A stretch of DNA of 64,000 nt. It comes from Platanthera guangdongensis (lineage: Eukaryota; Streptophyta; Magnoliopsida; Asparagales; Orchidaceae). Below the pieces are notes generated by a model. It had not been told where the DNA came from, made no database searches, and saw nothing but the letters and a program-made list of their open reading frames with translations. Below, piece after piece: positions 11,826 to 23,309 of this stretch. A program made the position numbers and the translations under genes. The first letter of the stretch is position 1. Every line of letters begins with the position of its first letter. Where the stretch lies: NCBI GenBank assembly GCA_039583875.1, contig CM077153.1, positions 67,588,482 to 67,652,481 of the forward strand. Direction: 5' to 3'.

Positions 11826-13525
11826 CTAATCCAAGAGATACTTCAGGCTTTTATGGTCCGTGAAGATCTCCACCCTTGCGCCATACACATAGTGTCGCCA
11901 TATTTTCAACGCGAAGATTACCGCCGCCAACTCCAAGTCATGGACGGGGTAATTCCTCTCATGAGGTTTCAGCTGTCTAGACCCAAAAGCTATCACCTTG
12001 CCATGTTGCACCAACACGCAACCCAAACCGTATCCCGATGCGTCACTAAAAATCTGAAATCCATCGGTCCCTTGCGATAAACTCAGGATTGGAGCCATCA
12101 TAAGCCTCTCCTTCAGGGCCTCAAATGCTTGACTGCACTCTTGGGTCCACACAAACCTATGGTCTTTGCGAGTGAGTGAGGTGAGGGGTAGAGCTATCTT
12201 CGAGAAATTCTCCACGAATCTCCTATAATACCCGGCTAGTCCAAGAAAACTTCGGACTTCCGCCACGGTCCTCAACACCGGCCAATCTCTGATGGCCTCC
12301 ACTTTCGCTGGATCCACTGCCACCCCATCACCACTAATCACGTGGCCCAAAAACGCCACCTTGGCTAACCAGAACTCGCACTTTGAGAACTTTGCAAACA
12401 ATTGGTTCTCCCTCAACACTTGCAGGACCACTCTCAAGTGGGTATCATGCTCCACTTTCGACTTGGAGTACACTAAGATTTCATCAATGAAGACAACCAC
12501 AAACGAATCCAAGTAATCCCGAAATACTCGATTCATCAGATCCATGAACACCGATGGTGCGTTCGTCAACCCGAACGGCATCACCGTAAACTCAAAGTGT
12601 CCATACCTTGTGCCAAAGGCAGTTTTGGGTATGTCCTCATCTCGAATTCGCAGCTGATAGTATCCTGACTTCAAGTCCAACTTCGAATATACCACTGACC
12701 CCACCAATTGGTCGAACAAATCATCTATCCGAGGGATCAGATACTTATTCTTGACGGTCAATTTATTCAGCTCTCGGTAGTCTATGCACAGGCGCATGCC
12801 ACAGTCTTTCTTCTTTACAAACAACACCGGTGCGCTCCACAGTGAGGAACTGGGCCTAATATACCCCTGCTCCAATAGTTCCTGTAACTGTACCTTAAGT
12901 TCCGCCAACTCCTTTGGTGCCATCCTAAAAGGAGGACGCGACACCGGTCTAGCCTCCGGCACTAACTCGATCGAAAAGTCGATCTCCCGCCGAGGAGGCG
13001 CTCCAGGAAGTTCATCCGGAAACACATCCCTGAACTCTGCCACCACAGGCACTTCCTCAAAAGATAGCTGGGAGAGACGAACCTCCAACAACGCTACCAG
13101 TGCCACACCTCCCTGGTTAACCGCCCGCATCATTTGCATGGCCGTAATTAGGGAATGTGCTACTCCACAAAGGCCCACAAATTTGACTTCCGATTGCCCC
13201 TTACTCTTTAGGGTCACTACCTTGGACAAACAATCAATGCTGGCGCGCTGCTCTGCAAGCCAGTCCATGCCCAAAATGACATCGAACTCTACTAACGGCA
13301 ACACTGCCGCTTCCAAAACGAAGTCAACTCCGTCTAGCTCCCAACAGATGCGCCCTCTAGCCCTGGTGGTCATAGATGACCCATTGGGCATGCGCACTTT
13401 CAGTTCCGCGTCCGCCGAGAAAGACTCGACTCCTACCCTTCAGACGAAACTCTCCGCAAGAAAGGAGTGCGATGCTCCCGTATCGAACAATACCCTAGCG
13501 TGGTATCCAGAAACTAACACGAAGC
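11826..13525 (-). pseudogene. Element C protease, reverse transcriptase and RNase H
   Basis: The protease active site DTGASHSF lies near 13460-13490, followed by a TGA close to 13435 and the open frame from 13397. The RT covers [36 protein letters not shown] and FIDEILVYS; the expected motif is FIDDILVYS, so the second catalytic aspartate is Glu. RNase H follows ([25 protein letters not shown]) up to a TAG. It is read from the exon after the 74-base intron at 13526-13599. Confidence 0.92.
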
Positions 13526-13599
13526 CTACAACAAGACAACACACGAAAAAAAGGTCTAAAAGTATGAAGCACAAATGCAAACTTAAATTTTCTTCATAC
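13526..13599 (-). other. Likely spliceosomal intron between gag and protease, element C
   Basis: On the minus strand the 74 bases start GTATGAAG and end with a pyrimidine tract then TTGTTGTAG. Joining its ends restores one frame from Gag (..VVTG) into the protease exon that leads to DTGASHS. If retained, translation stops five codons in. Element B has an intron at the same place and phase. Confidence 0.7.
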
Positions 13600-14800
13600 C
13601 TGTCACCACGTCGGTTTGGCGGATCGCTTCTTGCTGTCCAAGGTTGTAAGCCCTTGGTTGCACCGGTTGGAACCGAGAAGCACTCGACTCCGCCATCTTT
13701 CCTTTCTCTGCAGCACTAGGGCCCGAGCGCACAGACTGCTCCTGCTTTGACACTTGCCCCGCTCCCCCTTGCTGACAAGCACAGGCTATGTGCCCAACCT
13801 TCCCGCAGTTGTAACACGTCGGCGGTCCCCTAGAGTGAGAACCCCCAGGCATCCACGTGCTCCTCTCACCCGACCTGGAAGTGTGAGGCTTTCTCCTCCA
13901 CCTGCTCCCATCAGACTTTACATGAGATTGGGAGGGCTTCCCTTCCCCGTGCTTGGGAGTAAAACCCTTTCGACGCTGGGTTCGCTCCAGATCATTCTCC
14001 AAACTCCTGGCGGCTTCAACTAGCTCATTAAATCCCGCCCTCTTCATGGAGATGAGGGGTTGTCTCAGATTTTCCCTCAACCCTTGGTAGAAGAGGTTAT
14101 CCCTCTCTACATCATCCGCCATTGTCGTTCCCGCATAACGACCCAAACGGGTGAACTCTTGCACGTACTCATCCACTGTCTTGTCTCGCTGCATTAGATG
14201 CAGAAACTGCCTCTACAGGGCCAACCGTGTTGAAACTGGGATATACCTCTTAAGAAAAGCGTCCCCAAACTCTTCCACTGACGGGGTGCGTCCCGGGAAC
14301 AGGCGGCAGCTATGGCTCACCCACCACAATTTGGCGTCTCCTTCCAACATGAATGCCGCATACTCAGCTTTCTTTTCCTCTGGCGTCTCTGGCACCCTTA
14401 ACAGTTCTTGAATACGAACCCACCAATCCTCCGCATCCGTTGGCGTTCCAACACCCTTGAAGGACGGGGGATGGAAACTCAGGAAATACTTCATGTGTCG
14501 GTCTCCATGTCCTACCACCACCCTTTCTGCCAAAGGCTCCACTCGCCTGGCTTCTCCGCCTGGCACGGCCGTCGCCGTGTCGGTGTAGCAGGGGTTGCTA
14601 CCTGGGCTGCAGCCGCCGCTTGGGCTGCCACCATCGCTTCTGCAAGCATACGACAGAAGTCGGCCGGGTTTACACCCGTGCCCAAAAGGCCTGGAGCAGT
14701 AGCACTGCTCGCCGAGAGATCATCCCTTGCTCTTGAAGTGCCCGCCTCGTTGCTTGCACTCTTCAGGAAAACAAGAAATAAGGGATTAGTCCCCAATCTC
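13583..14800 (-). pseudogene. Element C gag
   Basis: The gag frame begins near 14800 with an Ala/Gln-rich stretch, shifts frame near 14560, and continues as a Retrotrans_gag domain (DAEDWWVRIQELLRV, GDAKLWW). A TAG at about 14210 interrupts it where CAG fits; the rest (14194-13583) has DEYVQEFTRLGRYA and a CCHC zinc knuckle CYNCGKVGHIACAC. It builds the virus-like particle. The annotated end is the stop used if the intron is retained. Confidence 0.88.
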
Positions 14801-14885
14801 AAGACTAAAACATAAGGACACTCACGGTCCCGCGTTACTCTTATGTGGATAACCTCTCTACGCACTAACCTTGATTCAAACCTCA

Positions 14886-14896
14886 CTCTGATACCA
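14886..14896 (-). other. Element C primer-binding site
   Basis: TGGTATCAGAG begins three bases inside the 5' LTR and matches the 3' end of initiator tRNA-Met. Confidence 0.85.
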
Positions 14897-14899
14897 AAT

Positions 14900-17516
14900 T
14901 GTAATACCTCCCTTGTAGTGGACGTATAATATGGGTCCGGCCGGGGCCCCACAGCATACGAACGCCACAACTTTAGTATTATAAGTTGATATAACTATCC
15001 AAACTCAAAACACTTGCACAACACAGCGGAAACAAACAGGACTAGAGGTTATCCACCACTAAAGAGTAAAACAAATGGCCTTAAGGCCTAACATCAAGTG
15101 TCCAAAAGAGACATAAAACATCAATCATGAATGTGCTCAGCACTCCTAGTCTACCTCGGCATGCAAGCCAGACAAAAGAGTCTCAAACAAACATCATCAT
15201 CAATGTAGTGCTACAAAAGAGGGAAAAACACTTCATGGGCTTAGGCCTTTATGGCCGGCGTGCTAGCTCCTGCATGCGATCCTTGCCCTGTAAAAATTAT
15301 TAGTAACGTGGGTCAGCAAAGGCTGACCTCAAACTGTGTAACAACACATCTCCTCCCGGCGCCCTAACGGACCCCGGGGAACCCTCCAACCTGCAAGTCA
15401 GCACTTCATATGCAATAAAAATAGCTATAAACAGAAGAAAACTAAAACAGGCTTGGATGTCTCAATCATCAAACATGTTCTCTATCGGTTGAGCATATAA
15501 AGAAAAGAGCCTACTATGCAACATGAATGCAACACCCGGGCTTCACCCAGGGTACCCTACTGCGTATTCATCTAGCACAACATCACATCAATTGGGTACT
15601 CACATTTCCCCATTGGCATAAAGCCGCAAACACTAAGGGAGACACCTCTCCCTCAAACGGCGCACAGGCCGCCACAAGGAATTCTTGCCAAGGCCCCACC
15701 CGCTCGTGGGCTTAGCCCGGGCTTGCCTGCAAGCTCTGACTCTCATGCCAGGATTCCAACAAACACAGACCGACCGATTCTAAGAAGCCTTGCTGGACCC
15801 CACCCGCTTGTGGCCTCTTTGCCCGGGCTTGCCCCAAGCTTGGCATTCTCGTCAGTCTCACAGAAGGGGACTAGTCTCACCGGGACACTCTCCACACATG
15901 ACGCACATGTCACGGGATAGCCAGCCGACCACGGAGACATAGCCACGCCTTGGCACAACACAAACCAAGACTAAATACATCGTAATCCCTCTTTGTACTG
16001 CAGCGTTCCCGCGCACCAAGGAAACCATCTCCAACTCGTGCGGAGCTAACCTTGTCCACCAAGGAAACCATCTCCAACTCATACGGAGCTAACCTTGTCC
16101 CTCAAGGAAACCATCTACCGCCACGAGGAGCTAACCTTGTCCGGGTTCGACTACACATACCTTTTCAAGCAAACGAGACAATCATCACCACAACACAAAC
16201 GACATCTTGCCGCAACGGAAATTTCTACGAATCCCTAAGTTCGTATGCAACATCACCAAGTCGGACTAACGGTCGCGACCACGGCTTCACCCACCATGCC
16301 TAATAAACTAGCGAAGCGGATCTCTAATGCAAAAATATGCCGGGGACGGACTCAATCAACCCGGAGGTTGCTCTTGAACCTTGGCAAACCAATCTCATTT
16401 GAGAGTTTGGTGCCCAAAAATTAGAGAGAAAGAAAATAAATGATGCTAGTACATGCCTCCTAAGGACCGAGAGGAGAGATGTCGTTACCTTCCGACTCCT
16501 CTTCCTTGCCATGGCAAAATAGCCGGATGGAAATCTTCGCAACGATCTAAGCTTCACGGATCCGGACTCGGTTCGCGATTTGGAGCTCCGAAACCCTTCC
16601 TACAGCCCAAGACCTTCTTCTTCTTCCTCCTTGCTCTAGCTTTTCTCAAGAACTTAGAAAGAGAAGACTTGGAAAAGAATGAGGGTTTCCAACCCTAAAT
16701 TCGGACTTAACTTCCCAAGAGATGGCCTGAACCGTTAGATCCCAAAACCAGAAAAAGAATGGCCGCGATTCGCCTGGAAAACAGAAGATCTGGGCCGAAC
16801 ACGACCTGGCACACGCCCGTGTCCAGGGCCGTGTGCCTCATTCTCCGTCTCAAATCGACGCGCCTGGAATCGCACACGGGCATCCGACACGCCCGTGTTC
16901 AACCCGACACGCCCGTGTCCCCAGTGACACGGCCGTGTGGCCGACCGTGTGCCTACAACAACACGGCCCCGAAACCAACCCGAGAGCTGACACGGCCTGG
17001 GACACGCCCGTGTCCCAAGCCGTGTGCCAAGTCTCGACACCCGTCGACAGGCTTTGTGTCGACACCACGGAAAAACGTCGAGCGAAGATCATCGACCAAG
17101 CGGGACACGCCCTGTGACACGCCCGTGTCACAGGCCGTGTGGCCCAGTATCGACACCTTGTCGAGCAAAAGTGTCGACACTTGGGACGAGTGTCGACACG
17201 GCCTCGACACGCCCTGTGACACGCCCGTGTCGCAGGCCGTGTGCCACACTCTCGACACTTTGTCGAGCAAAAGTGTCGACACTTGGGCCGAGTGTCGACA
17301 CGGCCTCGACACGCCCTGCGACATGCCCGTGTCGCAGGCCGTGTGCCACACTCTCGACACTTTGTCGAGCAAAAGTGTCGACACTTGGGCCGAGTGTCGA
17401 CACGGCCTCGACACGCCCCGCGACACGCCCGTGTCGTAGGCCGTGTGCCTCCTGCCAGAAACCCAAAAATTTTCCAGAACTGCAGACTGAACCTCTTGCA
17501 AAACTGGGGTGTTACA
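14900..17516 (-). repeat. Element C 5' LTR
   Basis: It pairs with 7456-10082 and has the same hairpin triplet (near 16016-16142) and U3 array (16799-17448, again with 102-bp units). It differs by scattered substitutions and a few indels. Confidence 0.95.
16799..17448. repeat. Element C U3 palindrome array in the 5' LTR
   Basis: This is the second copy of the array at 9365-10015, with the same 102-bp period and its own substitutions. Confidence 0.95.
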
Positions 17517-18894
17517 TATGGACTGGGGGAGGAGAATATCTCCTACATCTTTTCCTTTCCTTTTTTTAGTTCTTAGATAACCACATCCATGCAAGCATTC
17601 CCTTATAAGGAGTAACATTATGCAAAATGTAGTAGGGAGTGTCAGCAGATGGATTAGGCTTAGGAGCAGGAGGAGGAGGAGCCTTCATTTTCTTTGACAA
17701 CATTTTCTTCTTTTTCTTTGAAGCTTCTTCATCTGAATCATCATCATCATCATCATCAGAACCCTGAGGGTTACCATATAAAGTATCTAATGCTTTCAAA
17801 GCTTTATCATCAATAACAGCTTTTTCTATAGAAGGGGCAGAAGAAGAAGTTCCAACAACTGGAGTTTCAGCAATAGTGGAAGAAGAAACTGTACAAGAAG
17901 CAGAAGTGATTGGGACAGAGCTTTCAGCTGCTGCCTTATTTTTCTCTTCAATATCAGCCAGGATTAACTCATCCAGATCTGGCATAGGTGAATCATCCAA
18001 AACAAAAATAGGTGCTGAGATGGCTTCTGGAATAACTGTAGATGTTGTAGCAACAACAGGAATTGCAAAACTGTCACAGAGTTGCTTAGCAACTGCTGGA
18101 CTTATTGGAGAAGTATAGGGCACAATAGCCAACTGTGACTTAGTGAAGTCTTCTGGAAGAGACTGTATATATACAATATCAAAATTTATCAACAAAACAT
18201 TCAAATCAACTGTGGAATTTGAATGGAAATAACCAACAGTTTTTATTTGCTCTGGTATTGACTCATCTAATTCAATGTCAGTATCCATAAAATGAATCAA
18301 TTCAATCAACTCAGAATCAGAATCAAATTCTGGCAAAATTTCTGGCAAGGTTTCTGCATCTGTATTTGAAACTGCTGTAGAAGGAACTGCTGCTGTGTCT
18401 GCTGCTGTACCTGCTGCTGCTGCTTCTGCATCTGCATCTGCTGCTGCTTCATCACTGAGCATCTCCCCCTTCCTGGGTTCAGGAGAACCTGGATCCAGGC
18501 CCCTGAATGAAGAGGGGGCAGCAGATAGAAGAGACACTTGGGCAGATAAAGAATTGATAGAATTGACAAGAGGTGTAATGGCCTCTGTGATCAGAGATTT
18601 GATGAGGGGAGTGAGCAGGGATATGATGGTAGATACAGTGGAGGAGTCCAAAGATGGAGAGGGAGTTGTTGAAGGTAGAGAAGTAGATGAAGGGAGGGGA
18701 ACAGATGGAGGGGATAGAGGTGGAATTGCATCTGGTATTGCAGTGTCTGAGGGAAGGGTGTAAGATGGAATGGAGGATAAATGTGGGGGAAGTGGAGACT
18801 GTGGTGGTGTAGGAATAGATGTGTCATGAGGTGAAGCAGGGGGTGTTGAAGTATTAGTGATATCAAGTGGTGGAGATGGAGGTGGAGTAGGCAC
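17517..18894 (-). pseudogene. Element A ORF3, low-complexity middle part
   Basis: A 442-residue open frame (18894-17566). Residues 1-120 are Pro/Ser/Thr-rich, followed by a hydrophobic/Ser stretch (STIISLLTPLIKSLITEA), an Ala/Asp-rich run, an acidic poly-Asp run near residue 380 and a Lys-rich patch. It ends in TAA at 17566, then continues open to the element C junction. A frameshift and a stop at 18949 separate it from the N-terminal domain. I do not see a catalytic motif. The composition suggests a disordered tail. It has been called envelope-like in SIRE elements, but I see no convincing membrane protein here. Confidence 0.6.
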
Positions 18895-18948
18895 AAAAGT
18901 ATGCTGTGGAGATTGAAGTGTTGAAGAAGGAATGGGAGAGGAAGGGAG

Positions 18949-19787
18949 TTATTGTGCTGGAAGGGGTGCTGGGAGGGATGGTGGAGATGGAATTGCCTCT
19001 TCTGCAGGGTGGGGAGTGGCCTTCACATCCCTGATGCTCTCAGAAGCTGGGATGGAAGAGGAGGAAGCCTTGGATGGCTTGGAGATCGTCCTCTCCCATC
19101 TGCCAAATAGAGCGCATGTGAGGCGCTTGCTGGCATTGATGAAGATGGTAGGGGAGACCATGAATTCACCAGCTTTTCTTGAAGGAAAATCCCCAAGATT
19201 CTTCCGAAGCAGACCTCTTTCTTACTGTTCTTCTTCTTTATCAAATCAAAGAAGATCTGGCCCCAATCGACATGTATCTTGTTGACCACTGCACACATGA
19301 TAAGGAATTGGTGTTTTGTGATGTAATCGTGCGCGGAGTGCTTGCCCATCAGCACTTTTCCCACAATGTCCGCTAAGAACTGGTAGGCGACAGAGAGTTG
19401 TTTCTTTAACAACTTGTTAGGGTTACTCCCAGTAAACCCCATCAAATTCAGCATTGCACTAAACTCCTCAGAATCAACATCCAGATCGTCTTCTCCATTT
19501 ACCAACTCAAAAATTTCAGAAAGAACGACGAGAGATAGAGAAACAGCATTACTCCCGATATTTCCTATCAAAACATTTTCCTCAGAAATAGAAGAAGTGT
19601 ATACCCATTCTCTAATTTCAGTTGCATGCAGTTTAATCCTTCTGGTCATAAAATCCTTGAGACCAAGTTCCTCTAGTAGTTCTAGAATGTAGAGAAATAT
19701 TGGGTCAGAATGCTGGAATGAATCAAAATCCATGTCGAAACCGGTGTCGAATTTCATGGCAGCCAAGGTGCTCGATGGAATCGCCAT
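18949..19787 (-). pseudogene. Element A ORF3, conserved N-terminal domain
   Basis: The likely start is the Met at 19787 (MAIPSSTLAAMKF); the frame is open further upstream but into the motif array. Residues about 30-230 align by eye with ORF3 of D and E: a FLADIVGKVLMGK block, then DYITKHQFLIM, WGQIFFDLIK and GRILGIFL. A frameshift near 19165 leads to the frame holding RLTCALFGRWERTI, which matches SRWDRVL in D. This looks like the domain known as the putative plant transposon protein domain; that assignment is from memory. Role unknown. Its placement behind a motif array suggests regulation of the element. Confidence 0.7.
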
Positions 19788-19939
19788 TGATGACCTGCAA
19801 GAGAGACAGAGAAAACGGCGATCAAGTGCAAGAGAACAGAAAGCGCGGGATGGAGGTCGAAGAAAACCTAGATATAAGTTTTCCAGAATATGAATCGACA
19901 ATCTCCATTCCACCAAAAATAAAACAATTCTTCGAACTG

Positions 19940-20177
19940 AGGTCGACGAAATAAATTATAGACAAATAATTCGTCGATCTCATCCAGAAGAAATGAACAT
20001 AGTTCGTCGAACTCCGTTCGACGAAATATCTTCTGAAGCAAAGTTCGTTGATCTCCCGTCGACAAAAATTGTTTCCACACACAGAGAATTCGTCGATCTC
20101 CGTTCGACGAGCATCTCCCAAACTTTCCCTAATTCGTCGAACTCCATTCGACGAACTCTGGAAAATTCGTCGAATGC
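19940..20177. repeat. TTCGTCGA motif array in the spacer before element A ORF3
   Basis: Within 240 bases there are about 11 copies of TTCGTCGA or its complement, several as inverted pairs such as TTCGTCGAACTCCATTCGACG-type units at 20131-20153. It lies between the end of RNase H (20187) and the ORF3 start (19787) and repeats the U3 motif of the same element. Confidence 0.88.
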
Positions 20178-20186
20178 AGACAGAAA

Positions 20187-20615
20187 TTAATTTAACTCTT
20201 CTCCATTGATCATTCCCAGTTGATTTATAAAGAATAGATGATTTTTCTCATCCAAAGGTTTGGTGAAAATGTCTGCTCTCTGTAAATCAGTATGAATATG
20301 GATTAGGTTAATTTTCTTTTTGTCTATATTATCTCTAATGAAATGCTGTCTTATATCAATATGTTTAGTCCTACTATGGTGAACTGGAATCTGTGCTATA
20401 GCAATAGCACTAGTATTATCACAAAATAATGTTGAATTATTTAAGTTGACACCATAGTCTAGGAGTTGGTTTTGTATCCATAATATTTGTGAACAGCAGC
20501 TGCCAGCAGCCATGTATTCTTCTTCTGCAGTTGATGTAGACACAGATGTTTGCTTTTTACAAAACCAGGAGACAAGTCTCATACCCAGGAACTGGCAAGT
20601 TCCAGAGGTACTCTT
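20187..20615 (-). pseudogene. Element A RNase H, C-terminal part
   Basis: It holds TSGTCQFLGMRLVSW, AEEEYMAAGSCCSQ, LFCDNTSAIAIA, HSRTKHIDIRQHFIRD and DIFTKPLD, the copia RNase H set, ending in TAA at 20187. The first 32 residues of the open frame above 20615 are element B LTR, not pol. Joined to 32223-32954 after removal of B and one CTCTT copy, the frame is continuous. Confidence 0.92.
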
Positions 20616-21267
20616 TGTAAGACCCCCCCTCCCCGGATCCCAAAACACGGCACGAAGGGGGAGTCTTATGCCCGGAACAGCCGCCTTGCGGTAGCATTAG
20701 CACACGGGCTAACCTGTACCACAAGACGCCTATCCCGCCGGCTACAACCATATCAATGTACATGCCAACCCAACCAAATAAGTAAACCAAACAGAAGTCA
20801 AATCCACATTAAGTTATATAAAGTCCAAATACATCAATAAAGAGAAGCTAAAACATGCTTCTACTATATATCAGAGTACAGCTAAACATTGCCCAAACGG
20901 GCTTACATCAGAGTAATCAAAACTAACATCAGTAACAGACGGTATCGACGGCACCGTCACATCAGGCCCTGTCGTCCTGGCCTGGCTGTCCTGCTGCGTA
21001 ATCTGCGGCTGCTCTACCTGTGGCGTGACCTCCTAAAAAGGAAGACGTAGCAACCGTTAGTCGAAACGACTAAGTGGTTTCACATCCGCTCCCCCGGCGA
21101 CTCCTCGGCACCGGGCGGAGAAAGAGAAACAAGGGTATAATATATAGCAGTAAGTATAAAAGTACAATCAGGTGACAAGGTACATGAGTATCAATGTATA
21201 ACTAGCAGTTCTACAAAAGCTATCAAGGTATAATAACAAGTGTAAGAAAGCTACAGCAGGAAAGTAA

Positions 21268-21367
21268 CTTAACTTATAAGAATGCCCATACAAACTTATA
21301 AGTTAAGGATCGGGTTACATAAAGTAACTCATCGTATAAGAGTGCCCATACAAACTTATACGATGAG
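21268..21367 (-). ncRNA. Twin 13-bp hairpins with a shared loop, element B 3' LTR
   Basis: Hairpin 1 pairs 21268-21280 with 21295-21307 and hairpin 2 pairs 21328-21340 with 21355-21367; both stems are perfect over 13 bp with 14-base loops (A(A/G)TGCCCATACAAA). The stems differ at three positions and each change is compensated. Both are preceded by AAAGTAA and followed by GATC. They lie in the transcribed leader on the minus strand. Confidence 0.8.
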
Positions 21368-23290
21368 GATCTTGTTGTGCAATGAAATGCTATGAATGCT
21401 ATGCAATGACTCACCCATGCACACCCATGCAATTGCTATGTCGACACAGACTGTAGTTCCCACTTTTCGAGCAGGTAGCTAACCTCTCAGGCATCAGCCG
21501 CCGTGGCCAGGCGGTGACAGTAGAACGGGCACTTCTACTACTAGGCGGGTATCACACTACTTCACCTAGGCCTCCGTACGCCTCAACGCTAAGAACACAA
21601 CAGCGGAGCCCATGCGTACTATGGCCCAGCGGGGTCTTGGGTAGATGTGCACCAAGAACACAGCCCGAACTGGCCTTGCGTGACCCGGAAGGGGCCTCGG
21701 AAGAAAGCACGAGGACACAGCCCAACCGTTCACATGGTCGGAGGGGCCTCGGGAAGTGAACACCGAGGACACAGCCCAAACCGACCAAGTCTAACTGCCA
21801 ACTCCCGTCGGTGTGACGACTGGCGAGCCCGTAGACCTGCCACACTATCCTTAACCCGGGATTACGACACCGTGTGTCGACTCACACCACATGCAAACAC
21901 CATATCAACACAACATGGAAGGGGCCTCGGAAGTAACACGAGGGCACAACCCAACCATCCATCCGCACCTTATCTCAACACAACCAAACAAGTGGCGGTC
22001 AACACCGCACTTACGAACTTACACAATACTACCCGTAGGGAGACAACGCTCTAAGTATTGGTCCACTAGACTCATTTCATTAGTCAAACATATCCATGGC
22101 CATGTCTATTCATCTATATGACTTCCCAAATGATGACAATGTAAAATAACGTAATGCGCATATAAGATCTATCACATCATCCTTTTTAGTAATATCATAA
22201 CTTAAACATGAAGTGTACCATATTCAATCTTCCAATTCCTACCAGTTCAATTCTTTTAAACAAGTTTGTTTCACAATTTGGTAATATGAAATATGATTAA
22301 TAAGATACTTCAATCACACAACAAATGATTAATCATAAGGGTTCATCCAAGGCAAGTATCTTGCATTAATAATTTCACCGAAACAAATCCATTTTTCCAT
22401 TAAGCCCAGAATTTAGGCGCAGGTTGAATCTGGTCAGCAACTTCGACCGGAGATTCCCGAGGCTACAGGAATCCGGTGAAGTCGTGTAACCCCTCGATGG
22501 AAAGGTATTTCCATGGACTACATCTTTCATATTCAGAGCTCAACCCAGATTTAACATTATCCTATTTGAAATCGGACTTGAAGTCCGCTGCGTACAGAAC
22601 ACAGTTTCTGCATGCAGGATTTATTAAACACCATTTTCGTTTGGATTTTCCCGTGGCTACAGACTTCGCTAGAAGTCGTGCAACCACTCGTTGGAAAGGT
22701 ATTTTCTAGGGCTTCAACTTTCGTGTTTAGTCAAAAGCCCAGATCTGACCATAATACACTTAAAAATGGTCACGAAGTTCGCTGCGCGCAGAATACAGAT
22801 TCTGCACGCATCTTAAGGCGGAATGAACGACATCGGTTCATCTTCCTCCTCAAGGCGATCTTCCAAAATCATTCCAGAAAACCTCCTCCCTTATTCACCT
22901 CAAGAGGCCAAAACCCTTCACGAAACCATCCCTTATCATCCATTGAAAAAGGGGCGTGGTTGAAGAGATCTAAAACCTAAGACACAAGTCTTAGCATGAC
23001 CTTTCCTAGAAAACTCCTCCTCACCATCAAGACTCTCTTGAGTCGATGTCTCGCCTAGGAAAATACTATAGATCTAGCACCAAGGGAGAGGGTAGGAAAC
23101 TCACGTTGGCTCCAGCGGTACCACCATTTCTCGCCATGGATCGCGTAGTTCTCCTCGGCGGCATCTTCTCTTTCACGGCGATGGCGGATCTCCTTCGGTA
23201 GGACTTGCTCCTGCAGTTTTCCCTCTCACAGGGTTCTCACTGGAAATAGGGGATGAAAAGAGCATGAAAACGGCTAGGGTTTTCTGTCCC

Positions 23291-23300
23291 TTATATAAAT
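23291..23300 (-). promoter_or_regulatory. Element B TATA box (3' LTR copy)
   Basis: The minus strand reads ATTTATATAAGGG about 15 bases downstream of the palindrome array; the copy in the 5' LTR is at 31535-31544. Confidence 0.7.
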
Positions 23301-23309
23301 AAAATATGA

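Larger units (their letters stand above)
7456..17516 (-). mobile_element. Element C: Tekay-type Ty3/gypsy chromovirus
   Basis: LTRs of 2627 and 2617 bp (7456-10082, 14900-17516) begin TGTAATACC and end GTGTTACA. The internal region (4817 bp) encodes, on the minus strand, gag, protease, RT, RNase H, integrase and chromodomain, the gypsy order. The TSD is TATGA/TATGG (7451-7455, 17517-17521), one mismatch. It lies in element A ORF3. LTRs differ by substitutions as well as indels, so it is older than B. Stops, frameshifts and a changed RT catalytic residue make it non-functional. Confidence 0.92.

Noticed and set aside
17566..19916. Envelope glycoprotein for element A ORF3
   Set aside because: No signal peptide or clear pair of membrane segments; the homologous N-terminal domain and disordered, coiled-coil or acidic tails do not look like a membrane glycoprotein.
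21514..22980. ORFs of 76-135 residues in the B LTR, duplicated at 29752-31206
   Set aside because: They lie in the noncoding leader; the two near-identical LTR copies differ in length because of single-base indels, and no domain is seen.
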